Shown here: one piece after another, positions 27,291 through 35,397 of the stretch | Layout: each line of letters begins with the position of its first letter | Numbering within the stretch: the first letter of the stretch is position 1 | Assembly (NCBI GenBank): GCA_963675945.1 | Contig: OY780932.1 | Coordinates: 744,001 to 808,000, forward strand | DNA: 64,000 bases | DNA from: G963556115 sp963675945 | GTDB lineage: Bacteria; Planctomycetota; SZUA-567 | Direction of reading: 5' to 3' | Notes under the pieces: generated by a model | The model's input: the letters and a program-made list of their open reading frames with translations, nothing else | Database searches by the model: none | Told to the model about the DNA's origin: nothing | Translations under genes and position numbers: made by a program

Positions 27291-29015
27291 TTAATCCTCA
27301 GACTTTTCTGTTGAAATTTCTTCAAGTCGCCTAATTGCATCCTCATCCCCTTGCTCAGCAGCCAGCTTATACCATCTCACTGCTTGCGCAAGATTCTGCT
27401 CAACGCCCATTCCTTCATGATATAAATAACCCAGATTCTTCTGAGCTGAAGTATTTCCTTGCTCAGCTGACAGTTTGTACCATTTCGCAGCTTCCACATA
27501 ATCCTGATCAACACCCATTCCTTCCTGATATAAATAACCCAGATTCTTCTGAGCTGAAGTATTTCCTTGCTCAGCCGACAGTTTGTACCATTTCGCAGCT
27601 TCCACATAATCCTGATCAACCCCTTTCCCTTTTTCATACATATAACCAAGATTAACTTGAGCAGCTATATTTTTCTTTTCCGCTGCCAATCTAAACCATC
27701 TTACAGCTTCTGCATAATCCTGCTCAACTCCTTCTCCTTCCTTATACATATAACCAAGATTATTCTGAGCTATAGCATTTCCCCGCTCAGCTGCCAGCTT
27801 ATACCACTTAGCAGCTTCTGCATAATCCTGCTCAACTCCTTCTCCATCATAATACATATGTCCAAGATTATTCTGTGCTGAAGCATTTCCTTGTTCCGCG
27901 GCCACCTTATACCATTTCATTGCTTCAACATAATCCTGATCAACCCCCTTTCCTTTTTCATACATATAACCAAGATTATTCTGCGCATCATCATCACCCT
28001 GCTCAGCTGCCATTTCCAGCCACTTCCATGCTTCACTATAATTCTGCTCTACCCCAGTACCTTCATAATACATCACTCCTAAATTAACCTGTGCTGCACT
28101 ATCTCCCTGCTCTGCTGCCAACTTATACCATTTAACTGCTTCCGCATAATCTTGCTCCACTATATCAGGTTGATTACAATATAAGTTACCCAATATATTC
28201 CCTGCTTCTGCATTTCCGCCCTCCGCTGCCTGCTTGTACCATTTCACTGCTTCTATATAATTACGATCAACTCCTTCTCCCTCCATATACATATAACCAA
28301 GATTGCCCTGAGCGATAGCATTGCCCTGCTCGGCCGCTAATTTATACCACTTAATCGCCTCCTTATAATCTTTCTCCACTACTTCAGGATGATTATTATA
28401 AAACCAACCCAAAAAATTCTCTGCTTCCGCATTCCCGCTCTCTGCTGCCTGCTTGACCAACTCAAATGCACGTTTTTTATCCACCGCCACACCCCTACCC
28501 TCAAAGTATAATAACCCCAGACCAAAAACCCCTTTTGCATTCCCTACCTCTGCCGCCTGCGTCAGATACTTTGCCGCCTTGGTATAATCCTGCGAAAATG
28601 CCTCGCCCTTCGCATACTCCGTCCCTAAAAGTGCTGCCGCTGCCGTATTTCCTTTATCCGCCGCCAAGATAAAGCACCTCTCTGCCTCCGGATAATTACC
28701 CTCCATCAACGCCCCGTAGCCTACCATAACTAAGGATTTAGGGTCACCCGCAGCTGCCTGCTTATTGATATCATCCAATATGCCTTCAATTTGCTGATCG
28801 CTCAATTTTATATCCGGAACTTCTCGACGCAGAGCAAACATTGAATCTCTCAAACTGCCTGAGGTCTTATTCCCAGTGCTACCCTCCGCCGACTCCCGTC
28901 TCAACCGCTCCTCCAGCTGCATCCTACTCCGATTCTGAATCGACAACCAGATAATAAACCCCAAAACCAGCGCCCCTGCAATAATACCGACTATCTTACC
29001 TGTACCGTTTTTCAT
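27291..29015 (-). CDS. Membrane-anchored Sel1-repeat protein, array 1 copy 4
   Basis: 574 residues. MKN-type anchor and neck, then the same first part as copy 2 (to about residue 320, with few changes), followed by extra Sel1 repeats absent from copy 2 (NNLGYMYEKGKGVDQDYVEA and close variants), about 12-13 in total. Two adjacent 36-residue repeats near the C-terminus are almost identical (KNLGYLYQEGMGVDQDYVEA / KNLGYLYHEGMGVEQNLAQA), showing recent repeat expansion. C-terminus ISTEKSED is unique. Membrane-anchored solenoid facing the tail-B orphan. Confidence 0.87.
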   Translation of the reverse strand: MKNGTGKIVGIIAGALVLGFIIWLSIQNRSRMQLEERLRRESAEGSTGNKTSGSLRDSMFALRREVPDIKLSDQQIEGILDDINKQAAAGDPKSLVMVGYGALMEGNYPEAERCFILAADKGNTAAAALLGTEYAKGEAFSQDYTKAAKYLTQAAEVGNAKGVFGLGLLYFEGRGVAVDKKRAFELVKQAAESGNAEAENFLGWFYNNHPEVVEKDYKEAIKWYKLAAEQGNAIAQGNLGYMYMEGEGVDRNYIEAVKWYKQAAEGGNAEAGNILGNLYCNQPDIVEQDYAEAVKWYKLAAEQGDSAAQVNLGVMYYEGTGVEQNYSEAWKWLEMAAEQGDDDAQNNLGYMYEKGKGVDQDYVEAMKWYKVAAEQGNASAQNNLGHMYYDGEGVEQDYAEAAKWYKLAAERGNAIAQNNLGYMYKEGEGVEQDYAEAVRWFRLAAEKKNIAAQVNLGYMYEKGKGVDQDYVEAAKWYKLSAEQGNTSAQKNLGYLYQEGMGVDQDYVEAAKWYKLSAEQGNTSAQKNLGYLYHEGMGVEQNLAQAVRWYKLAAEQGDEDAIRRLEEISTEKSED

Positions 29016-29129
29016 TATCTTTATTCCCACTATCTGTATTCATCAAACAGCCTTTATTCTACCACACCCCACCCCGCCTGGCAAGCACAAACCCCAGCCC
29101 ATCGATCCAATATTTTCGCCAATAGACAT
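28879..29129 (-). repeat. 251-bp block, copy 4
   Basis: Fourth copy of the Sel1 promoter/anchor block; type-B variant, 4330 bp after copy 2. Confidence 0.95.
29056..29084 (-). promoter_or_regulatory. Promoter of Sel1 gene 4
   Basis: TTGCCA-17-TAGAAT on the minus strand, same position in the block. Confidence 0.7.
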
Positions 29130-29145
29130 GCAATAGACATACATA

Positions 29146-29238
29146 CATGCCGCCAATATCATCCGTGCCGCCGCAAGAAAAAATCAGAGGTATTACCGCT
29201 TCCACGCCGATATGTACCGAGTATTCAGTGACATCATC
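29146..29238 (+). pseudogene. Truncated remnant of a fifth array copy
   Basis: 31 codons, HAANIIRAAARKNQRYYRFH onward to FSDII, matching the start of orphan copy 3 and the parent at about residues 599-630, with the type-A junction upstream. It stops abruptly inside the conserved FSDIM motif where unrelated DNA begins, marking the right edge of the array. Confidence 0.85.
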
Positions 29239-29450
29239 CCTCTGACCGCTGATAAAATTGTGTCCCCCATAGTCTCCATTATTTACCTATGAAATTATTT
29301 GCTGCAATCTATATTCAGCTTAAATTAAGCCACACCACGCTCACGTAACAGCATAGCTATCGACAATACATGATACGCAATATTATGGCAAATAAAAATG
29401 ACAGGATGCACCGCACCCTGCCACAAACCTACAAATCTTCCAAGAGATTC
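29239..29450 (-). other. Array right edge with a decayed reading frame behind pyrD
   Basis: No intact gene. Reading on the minus strand directly past the pyrD stop gives GRFVGLWQGAVHPVIFI and ends at LLRERGVA near 29325; it has no start and looks like debris of a small membrane protein or transposase. The first 30 bases right of the array (CTGACCGCTGATAAAATTGT) may be an element end. I cannot identify either. Confidence 0.35.
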
Positions 29451-30365
29451 CTACCGCTCCAGCTTATCGATAATCTCCTCGACTGTAGTATCATGCTCCT
29501 CCAGCCACACTCCCAACTCCTCTATTAACCTGACCGTTATTCCCGGTTCGGGAAAATTCATCATCCCGACTTCACAGGCCACCGCCCCGGCCAGCAGAAA
29601 CGCCACAACTTCACGTATCCCGGCAATACCGCCACACGCGATCACCGGGCACTCAACCGCTGCAGCCACCTGATAGACACAACGCAGAGCCAACGGATGG
29701 ATCGCCGGTCCGGATAGACCGCCAGTAACATTGGCCAAAATCGGCCGCCGCTTCTCAATATCTATCGCCATTCCAAGAAAGGTATTACTCACCACCAGCG
29801 CCTCAGCCCCGGCCGCCTCAATCTCCCGAGCGATAGCCGCGATATCGGTAACATTCGGCGAAAGCTTGACCCACAGCGGCAGCTCGGTAACGCCTTTGAG
29901 CTTCTCTACCAATAACGCCGAGCTCTTCCCACACACCCCAAAAGCCATTCCGCCCTCCTTGACGTTGGGGCAGGATATATTTATCTCCAGTGCCGAGATG
30001 CCACACCCGTTCAGCGCTTCGACCACATAGAGGTAATCATCCTCACTCTTTCCCGCCACATTTACCACAATCTGCCGATTAGCCTCAAGCAACGGCGGCA
30101 GAAGCTTGGCCTTAAACTCCTCAACCCCTCCATTCTGCAAGCCAATCGCATTGAGCATCCCCGACGGAGTCTCGACCACCCGAGGTGGAGGATTACCGAC
30201 CGTCGCTCTGGGCGTGACGCTCTTGGTCACCACCGCCCCCAGCCTCCCGATATCGATAAAATCTGCGTACTCCTTACCGCTGCCGTAAGTTCCAGACGCA
30301 GTAAAGATCGGGTTGGCAAACTCTAACCGTCCCACACTTGTCTTCAATCTTTCGCTTATATTCAT
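29451..30365 (-). CDS. pyrD: Dihydroorotate dehydrogenase, class 1B catalytic subunit
   Basis: FMN enzyme oxidising dihydroorotate to orotate in pyrimidine synthesis. 304 residues, standard for class 1. The catalytic cysteine lies in ISCPNVKEGG (C132), the FMN region is near SGTYGSGKEY, and phosphate-binding GGIAGIREVVAFLLAGA is near the C-terminus. The cysteine base marks class 1 (class 2 uses serine). The class 1B partner PyrK is not next to it. GTAGAGAAGA precedes the ATG. It stands downstream of a terminator for the dehydrogenase gene and is probably transcribed alone. Confidence 0.93.
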   Translation of the reverse strand: MNISERLKTSVGRLEFANPIFTASGTYGSGKEYADFIDIGRLGAVVTKSVTPRATVGNPPPRVVETPSGMLNAIGLQNGGVEEFKAKLLPPLLEANRQIVVNVAGKSEDDYLYVVEALNGCGISALEINISCPNVKEGGMAFGVCGKSSALLVEKLKGVTELPLWVKLSPNVTDIAAIAREIEAAGAEALVVSNTFLGMAIDIEKRRPILANVTGGLSGPAIHPLALRCVYQVAAAVECPVIACGGIAGIREVVAFLLAGAVACEVGMMNFPEPGITVRLIEELGVWLEEHDTTVEEIIDKLER

Positions 30366-30385
30366 TCTTCTCTACCCGTTACAAG

Positions 30386-30417
30386 TAAAAAGTCTGCATG
30401 AAAAACTCCATGCAGAC
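30386..30417 (-). terminator. Intrinsic terminator of the iron alcohol dehydrogenase gene
   Basis: Perfect 9-bp stem (GTCTGCATG / CATGCAGAC), 8-base loop, followed on the minus strand by a TTTTTACTT run. Confidence 0.85.
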
Positions 30418-30490
30418 CCAAGTATACTCAAAATAATGCTAATAGTCGATAACGAAAAATCCTCGCTATTATTTTTATCGCTCCATCCCT

Positions 30491-31663
30491 TTAGGCAAAG
30501 CACATCTCAACGATTCGCACTACATCCTCTTTCTCCAGTTTGCCCGGATCTACTCCAAAGAGCGGCCCCATCGCATAGAACGCATTCTCCGCGATCTTCT
30601 CTGCTTCAGAACTATCAATTCCGTATTCCGTGAGCGAGAGTTCACCCAAACCTACAGCAACCAGCAATTTCTTGAGCGCCTCGACAAAGTCCTCAGGCTT
30701 CTCAGCTGGATAACCCATAGCCAGCGCCATATCAACATAACGCTGATCCGGCCACTTCTCTATCATAACCGTATGATACGGTACCAGCAGACACGCCAAC
30801 CCAGCACCATGCGGCAATTCTGGATGATACGCACTCAGCGCATGCTCAATGGAATGCTCAGAGGTACAGCTTGATGTAGACTCAACCAGCCCCGCCTGCG
30901 TACTTGCCCAGGCAATGGCTGAGCGCCCTTCTATATCAGAGCCGTCCTTGACAACAGTCGGCAGATACTCGGCAATAAGTTTTACGCTTGAAAGCGCAAA
31001 GACATCACTCGCCGGCTGACCGACCTTGGCAATATAACCCTCGATAGAGTGGCAGAACGCATCAATCCCCTGAAAAGCGGTCAGACGTGGCGGTACAGTC
31101 AGCATCAATTCGGGATCGACAATAGAGAGTACCGGAAAAGTATCTGGTATCACCCCGAAGCCGGTCTTCTCATTGGTCTGAGTATTAGTAATAACTGTCC
31201 AAGGATCTGCCTCGGTTCCGGTTCCAGCGGTAGTAGGTATCGCAACCAGGGGTAACGCCGGATTCACCAGCGGCTGCCCCTTACCGCTACCGGTAGGGAT
31301 ATAATCCCAGTAATTTCCAGGATTTGTCGCCATAATCGCCATACTCTTGGCGCAATCAATCGAACTTCCGCCACCAAGTCCAACGATAAAATCGCAGCCA
31401 TTTTCCTTTATTAACTCTGCACCCTCGGTAACATGCTCAAGAATTGGATTAGGCAGAATCTTGTCATAGACTACCGACTCCACCCCGTTATCCTTGAGAT
31501 AACCGATTACCTGATCCAGATAACCATTAGACCGCATGGATTTTCCCGAACTGATTACAATAAATGCCTTCTTTCCCGGTAACTTCTCTGTTGCCAGTTG
31601 CTTGAGTTTACCAGCACCAAAGATTATTCTAGTCGGTATAAAATATTCAAAATTCCAATTCAT
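30491..31663 (-). CDS. Iron-containing (group III) alcohol dehydrogenase
   Basis: NAD(P)-dependent alcohol/aldehyde oxidoreductase, 390 residues. The nucleotide-binding loop GGGSSIDCAKSMA (about 96-108) and TTAGTGTEAD (about 140) are typical, and the metal ligands lie in SEHSIEHALSAYHPELPHGAG (His residues) with the upstream Asp of the family. Good AAGGAGAAGG ribosome site. Monocistronic between two terminators. It may work in fermentative alcohol/aldehyde balance; substrate unknown (butanol- and 1,2-propanediol-type enzymes look alike). Confidence 0.92.
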   Translation of the reverse strand: MNWNFEYFIPTRIIFGAGKLKQLATEKLPGKKAFIVISSGKSMRSNGYLDQVIGYLKDNGVESVVYDKILPNPILEHVTEGAELIKENGCDFIVGLGGGSSIDCAKSMAIMATNPGNYWDYIPTGSGKGQPLVNPALPLVAIPTTAGTGTEADPWTVITNTQTNEKTGFGVIPDTFPVLSIVDPELMLTVPPRLTAFQGIDAFCHSIEGYIAKVGQPASDVFALSSVKLIAEYLPTVVKDGSDIEGRSAIAWASTQAGLVESTSSCTSEHSIEHALSAYHPELPHGAGLACLLVPYHTVMIEKWPDQRYVDMALAMGYPAEKPEDFVEALKKLLVAVGLGELSLTEYGIDSSEAEKIAENAFYAMGPLFGVDPGKLEKEDVVRIVEMCFA

Positions 31664-31760
31664 GACCCTTCTCCTTAAGTTATGCGTTTACCAACACGTT
31701 AAAACCCAAACACTGAAATATTTCGATATGCAATATAATATTATAATAAGAATATTATAC

Positions 31761-31791
31761 AAAGAAAAGTGGTTCTGAACAGATCCACTTT
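31761..31791. terminator. Hairpin after lspA
   Basis: Stem AAAGTGG / CCACTTT flanked by A-rich and T-rich runs (AAAGAAAAG and TTTTTTAG), able to terminate on either strand; it lies directly past the lspA stop. Confidence 0.65.
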
Positions 31792-31820
31792 TTTAGATAA
31801 TCAAACAAACCACTTTCAGT

Positions 31821-32324
31821 TTAGGCTCGCTTTGCCCCAAATAGACTCCACAAGACAAAGATCGCCACTCCCGCAACTATGGCAATATCAGCGACATTAA
31901 AGACCGGCCAGTTATAGACTCCAGGGATCTGCACATCGATAAAATCCCTCACCCCCTGGTAGCTCTCCGTATAACCATTGAGTTTCATCTCAACAAAGAC
32001 TCTATCATAAAGATTACCAAGTGCTCCTCCTAAGAGCAACCCAAAACCGAGTAAGGGCAAAAATGACCGGCTATGCTTCTGTGAAGAATAAGCCAGATAT
32101 ATTACAATAGGAATTATAACCGCAGTGATGGCAATCAGCAAGATCGGACTTCCCCCGCCTAGTCCCCATACCGCCCCTTTATTAATATGTAAATTCAATG
32201 AAAACCATCTATTGATAATCACCAACCTCTGGGTCGGGATAGCAAGCAGCTCAGAGAACACATACCACTTACTCACCAGATCAGCAATTATAGTCAGAGC
32301 AACTACTATCCAGAATCTCAACAT
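31821..32324 (-). CDS. lspA: Lipoprotein signal peptidase II
   Basis: Membrane aspartic protease that removes signal peptides from lipid-modified prolipoproteins. 167 residues, four hydrophobic helices. Conserved boxes present: LTIIADLVSKWYV, LHINKGAVWG, GALGNLYDR, GVRDFIDV and FNVADIAI; the two catalytic aspartates are in RDFID and VADIAI. Ribosome site is weak (AATAAG). The lipoproteins at 9.1-11.5 kb and 34 kb would be its substrates. Confidence 0.95.
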   Translation of the reverse strand: MLRFWIVVALTIIADLVSKWYVFSELLAIPTQRLVIINRWFSLNLHINKGAVWGLGGGSPILLIAITAVIIPIVIYLAYSSQKHSRSFLPLLGFGLLLGGALGNLYDRVFVEMKLNGYTESYQGVRDFIDVQIPGVYNWPVFNVADIAIVAGVAIFVLWSLFGAKRA

Positions 32325-32532
32325 CTTATTATCAGCAAAACCTTTCTAAGCCAAAACTCCAGTTTCTATAAACGTCAGTTTTTTATCGTAAATAGAGCTT
32401 AAATATATTGCAAAAAAACCCAACTAATTTTATAATCAACGCAGATTTATCCGAGGAAAGTGATAATATCACAAAGCTTGCTGATAATCCAGCATTTAAT
32501 GACTTAAAAGCCATAAAAATACGGGATCTCCT

Positions 32533-33360
32533 ATGCAGAAGAGCGACCTTACACCCAGAATCTTCAAACAGATATCAGAATTTGTCCACGCCAGTTGTGG
32601 TATAAATCTTACTCAGAACAAATTCGAGTTAGTAAATACCAGATTGAGCAAAGTAATCCGTAGACATGAGTTTTCTGGATTCTCCGAGTATTTGAACTAC
32701 CTCAAAGACGACACCACCGGTGAGGCTCTCAGCGAACTAATGAATGCGATCTCAACCAACCTGACCTCATTTTTCAGAGAATCATCCCATTTTGATTTTA
32801 TCCAACGTCAGCTTATTCCCGAACTGATGGTAAAAGTCGGCAAGGCCAACGATTATCAATTACGAGGCTGGAGTGCTGGTTGCAGTGTTGGCGCCGAGGT
32901 ATATACTATAGCCATTGTCTTACGGGAAAGCATCCCCGACCTGCATAATTGGAATGCCCGCCTCCTGGCCACAGACATCGACACCAATGTTATCAAAACT
33001 GGCGAAAAGGGCATTTACTCAAAAAAACAGATGGAAGGTATACCGTATACTCTCCTCTCGAAGTATTTTAAATATTCACGAACCAAGAACTTGTACAAAG
33101 CCAAAGAAACCTTGCGCGATCTGATAGAATTCAGATATCTAAATCTTATTGATGAATTCCCATTCAAAGGCAAGTTTGACTTTATCTTCTGTAGAAATGT
33201 AATGATCTATTTTACCAAGGATACTCAGGAACACCTGGTAAACAAGTTTTACCAATTTCTCAAACCCGGCGGGTATCTTTTTATCGGACATTCTGAAGGT
33301 TTGAGTGGTATAAAACACAACTATAAATACGTCCAGCCAACAATCTACAAAAAAAGTTAA
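32533..33360 (+). CDS. cheR: Chemotaxis protein methyltransferase CheR
   Basis: S-adenosylmethionine-dependent methyltransferase that methylates glutamates of chemoreceptors. 275 residues. The N-terminal helical CheR domain (RIFKQISEFVHASCGINLTQ) is followed by the catalytic domain with TNLTSFFRESSHF and the SAM loop GWSAGCSVGAEVYTIA (about 112), then LATDIDTNVI and FDFIFCRNVMIYF. All main boxes are recognisable. Other che genes are not adjacent; the chemoreceptor is 21 kb away. The ribosome site is weak (CGGGATC). Confidence 0.93.
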   Translation: MQKSDLTPRIFKQISEFVHASCGINLTQNKFELVNTRLSKVIRRHEFSGFSEYLNYLKDDTTGEALSELMNAISTNLTSFFRESSHFDFIQRQLIPELMVKVGKANDYQLRGWSAGCSVGAEVYTIAIVLRESIPDLHNWNARLLATDIDTNVIKTGEKGIYSKKQMEGIPYTLLSKYFKYSRTKNLYKAKETLRDLIEFRYLNLIDEFPFKGKFDFIFCRNVMIYFTKDTQEHLVNKFYQFLKPGGYLFIGHSEGLSGIKHNYKYVQPTIYKKS

Positions 33361-33498
33361 ATCACACAACAACCTATACTATAGCACTTTACACAGCATT
33401 CCTAAAAAAAAAACATAAAAATCTAATTTTTCACTAACACTTTCGCAGGATTTATGGCATATTATTACATATATATGTGAGTTAATTATTTTTTTAAC

Positions 33499-33535
33499 AA
33501 CAAATACAACTCAATTGTGTTTGTTATTTTTTTCT
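33499..33535 (+). terminator. Intrinsic terminator downstream of cheR
   Basis: 11-bp AT-rich stem (AACAAATACAA / TTGTGTTTGTT, one G-U pair), loop CTCAA, followed by ATTTTTTTTCTTTT; 138 bases after the cheR stop. Confidence 0.65.
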
Positions 33536-33557
33536 TTTAATACAGTATTAGCTAATG

Positions 33558-33600
33558 CTACTGATCACCTTTTAAAATCAGTAGGAGGAGTTTTTTTGTA
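33558..33600 (+). promoter_or_regulatory. Leader hairpin next to a strong unused ribosome site
   Basis: 8-bp stem CTACTGAT / ATCAGTAG with an 11-base loop, directly followed by AGGAGGAG-type sequence and seven T. The strong ribosome-binding sequence leads only to a TTG-TAT-TAA, so it either serves a tiny leader peptide or, with the T run, forms a terminator/attenuator ahead of the gene at 33637. Confidence 0.35.
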
Positions 33601-33636
33601 TTAAGACGGTACTTTTTATTATGGAGATTAATAATT

Positions 33637-33867
33637 ATGGACTCCAGAGACAGGTGGGTCAATTGGGACCAGCTTGCCGTAGGCGAAGATTTTTGGGACA
33701 TGATGGAAGAACTCGATGAAAAGCGTCTTGGCGAGATCCGCGAACAGCGCCAGATGGAAGAGATTCGTCGGGTTCACGAGCGCCGTCTATCCAAGATGAA
33801 GATCGACCGTGAGAAATTCATGAGTGAAGAGCCGTATTCATTCATGTGTAAAATTCCGGTAAGCTGA
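33637..33867 (+). CDS. Small highly charged hypothetical protein
   Basis: 76 residues, rich in Arg/Glu, predicted mostly helical or coiled coil in the middle (EKRLGEIREQRQMEEIRRVH). It starts with a Trp-containing segment (RWVNWDQLAVGEDFWDMM) and ends in an uncharged PYSFMCKIPVS. GGAG lies 11 bases before the ATG and a strong terminator follows, which supports a real monocistronic gene. No known family recognised. The long AT-rich leader suggests regulated expression. Confidence 0.65.
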   Translation: MDSRDRWVNWDQLAVGEDFWDMMEELDEKRLGEIREQRQMEEIRRVHERRLSKMKIDREKFMSEEPYSFMCKIPVS

Positions 33868-33909
33868 ATCAATTCGACATCTGAAAAAGGAATCTACTTT
33901 CTTTTCACG

Positions 33910-33937
33910 CCCTTGCCTTTACGGCAAGGGTTTTTTT
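33910..33937 (+). terminator. Intrinsic terminator after the small charged protein
   Basis: Perfect 8-bp GC-rich stem CCCTTGCC / GGCAAGGG, loop TTTAC, followed by seven T. Confidence 0.93.
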
Positions 33938-34035
33938 ATAAATAGCAAAAATGTATTGTAGCGGATTTATTTTCTGATAATATATAATGAATTGAACCCA
34001 GCTTAGCCTATAGGCCTAAACGGAAGAATACGAAC

Positions 34036-34917
34036 ATGCTAAAGAAAATAATTACCCTGGCTTTACTGCCAATTATATCAATACTAGTTATTTCCGGCTG
34101 CGCTGCCACCAGCAATACCGTAAGTATCGCCGCCACCGACCTTATCAATAATACTGTCGAAAACCGGGTAGACATAGACAATATTATTGCCGGTGGCGAG
34201 ATGAAAATTGTCGATCAACCGAGCGACTTCTCCCTCAGCACCAAGATTGAAATGATTGCCGAAGATCCCAGTTCACTGCGCATAAAGGCGACCAAGCTTG
34301 CCGATGAGATTGTCGCCTTCGACATGCTGATGCAAGGGGAGCAAGTGGCCTTCTATGTACCGCTACGTAATGTATTATACACTGGCAATGTTGCCAATCT
34401 CCAGAGTGGTGGGGTAAATTTCTCCCCCAAAGCCATTATCAACCGTATACTCCATGCCAATGAAGATCTCCTTGATAAGCGTTGGCGAGTCGTCGGCCGC
34501 GACTCAGCCGGACTGATGAATGAAAATTTAATCCTGGAGGAGATGCATACAAAAGGACAAGAGTATGTGCGGGTTTATGTCGACGGCAGACGTCAGGTTC
34601 TGCATAAGGTCGAGCATTACACTTCTAACAATCAGTTATACTTTGTCGAGACCTACTCTAAATTTGAGCAGTTGATGACCGGAGAGACCACCCTGGCCGG
34701 TAAGGAGATCGGCACAGGCAAGTACTTCCCCATGCAGTTCACCCTCGACTGGCCACAGAAAAACCGCTATGTCAAGATAACCCTCAGACGCTATCGCTCC
34801 AATGTCGATAACGCAGAGACCGACGAACTCTGGGTAATTGATGATCTGGATATGGATAGTGTACAGCAACGCACCCTGGCTCAAGTAGATGTCGATAGCG
34901 ATGCGCAGTATGATTAA
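34036..34917 (+). CDS. LolB/DUF4292-like outer-membrane lipoprotein
   Basis: 293 residues with a signal peptide and lipobox VISGC near residue 22. The mature part alternates strands typical of LolA/LolB-like half-barrels (GEMKIVDQPSDFSLSTKIEM; VAFYVPLRNVLYTGNV; EYVRVYVDGRRQVLHKVEHY), and ends acidic. The whole resembles DUF4292/outer-membrane lipoprotein-sorting proteins that bind lipid or lipoprotein tails. It is followed by a small zinc-ribbon membrane protein and an MMPL exporter, a setting in which such proteins often act as periplasmic or outer-membrane partners in lipid transport. Specific cargo unknown. Confidence 0.72.
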   Translation: MLKKIITLALLPIISILVISGCAATSNTVSIAATDLINNTVENRVDIDNIIAGGEMKIVDQPSDFSLSTKIEMIAEDPSSLRIKATKLADEIVAFDMLMQGEQVAFYVPLRNVLYTGNVANLQSGGVNFSPKAIINRILHANEDLLDKRWRVVGRDSAGLMNENLILEEMHTKGQEYVRVYVDGRRQVLHKVEHYTSNNQLYFVETYSKFEQLMTGETTLAGKEIGTGKYFPMQFTLDWPQKNRYVKITLRRYRSNVDNAETDELWVIDDLDMDSVQQRTLAQVDVDSDAQYD

Positions 34918-34962
34918 TTCCTATTTATTCTCAGAGACCAGCGGTGGAGGCGGCAGTTACCC

Positions 34963-35397
34963 TTGATTAACCAGAAATTTCCCAAAATAGATCGATATCC
35001 AATTTCTGCAGCAGAGTACAAAAAAAGAGAGAAAGCTTACTCTTCCCGCTGGCAGATACGCTTTTTCTTTATTGGCATACTTGCAGCGACAACATTCTTC
35101 ATGCCAGAGTTAATCACCAAGTATTTTCTCCAAGTGAGCATCAATAACTATATTACTCAAGGTATAGGGCTGATTCTCGCTATCGGAGTAATGCTACTCT
35201 CACAGAGATCACGCAAAGCGCTGGCCAGAGCTTATGGGCTCTTCTGCCCGCAATGCGGTGAGACCTTCGACTACTGGTCGGACAAGAAGAATGCGGTCAG
35301 CAGCGGCGGAATCTGCCCACTTTGCAATTTTCAAATCACCGACATCCAGAACCTAGAAAAAGATAAGAACAACCATGACGGAGAAGAAACAACTTAG
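34963..35397 (+). CDS. Small membrane protein with C-terminal zinc ribbon
   Basis: 144 residues. Two hydrophobic helices (IRFFFIGILAATTFFMPELI; ITQGIGLILAIGVMLL) precede a cytoplasmic zinc ribbon with CPQC and CPLC pairs (about 101-126). The start is a TTG with GGAGG about 12 bases upstream; no better start is available. Its end overlaps the start of the MMPL gene by 23 bases, indicating translational coupling. Function unknown; probably an accessory or assembly factor for the exporter. Confidence 0.7.
   Translation: MINQKFPKIDRYPISAAEYKKREKAYSSRWQIRFFFIGILAATTFFMPELITKYFLQVSINNYITQGIGLILAIGVMLLSQRSRKALARAYGLFCPQCGETFDYWSDKKNAVSSGGICPLCNFQITDIQNLEKDKNNHDGEETT

Noticed and set aside
20952..29015. 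Short-period repeated DNA that could suggest a CRISPR or satellite array
   Set aside because: The period is about 108 bp and translates as 36-residue Sel1 repeats on the minus strand; there are no short palindromic repeats with unique spacers.
18055..29450. Prophage or integrative element inserted at tRNA-Cys
   Set aside because: No integrase, phage structural genes or duplicated tRNA end found in the region.
32408..32605. 65-codon frame overlapping the cheR start
   Set aside because: TTG start without a ribosome site; overlaps cheR in another frame; no family resemblance.
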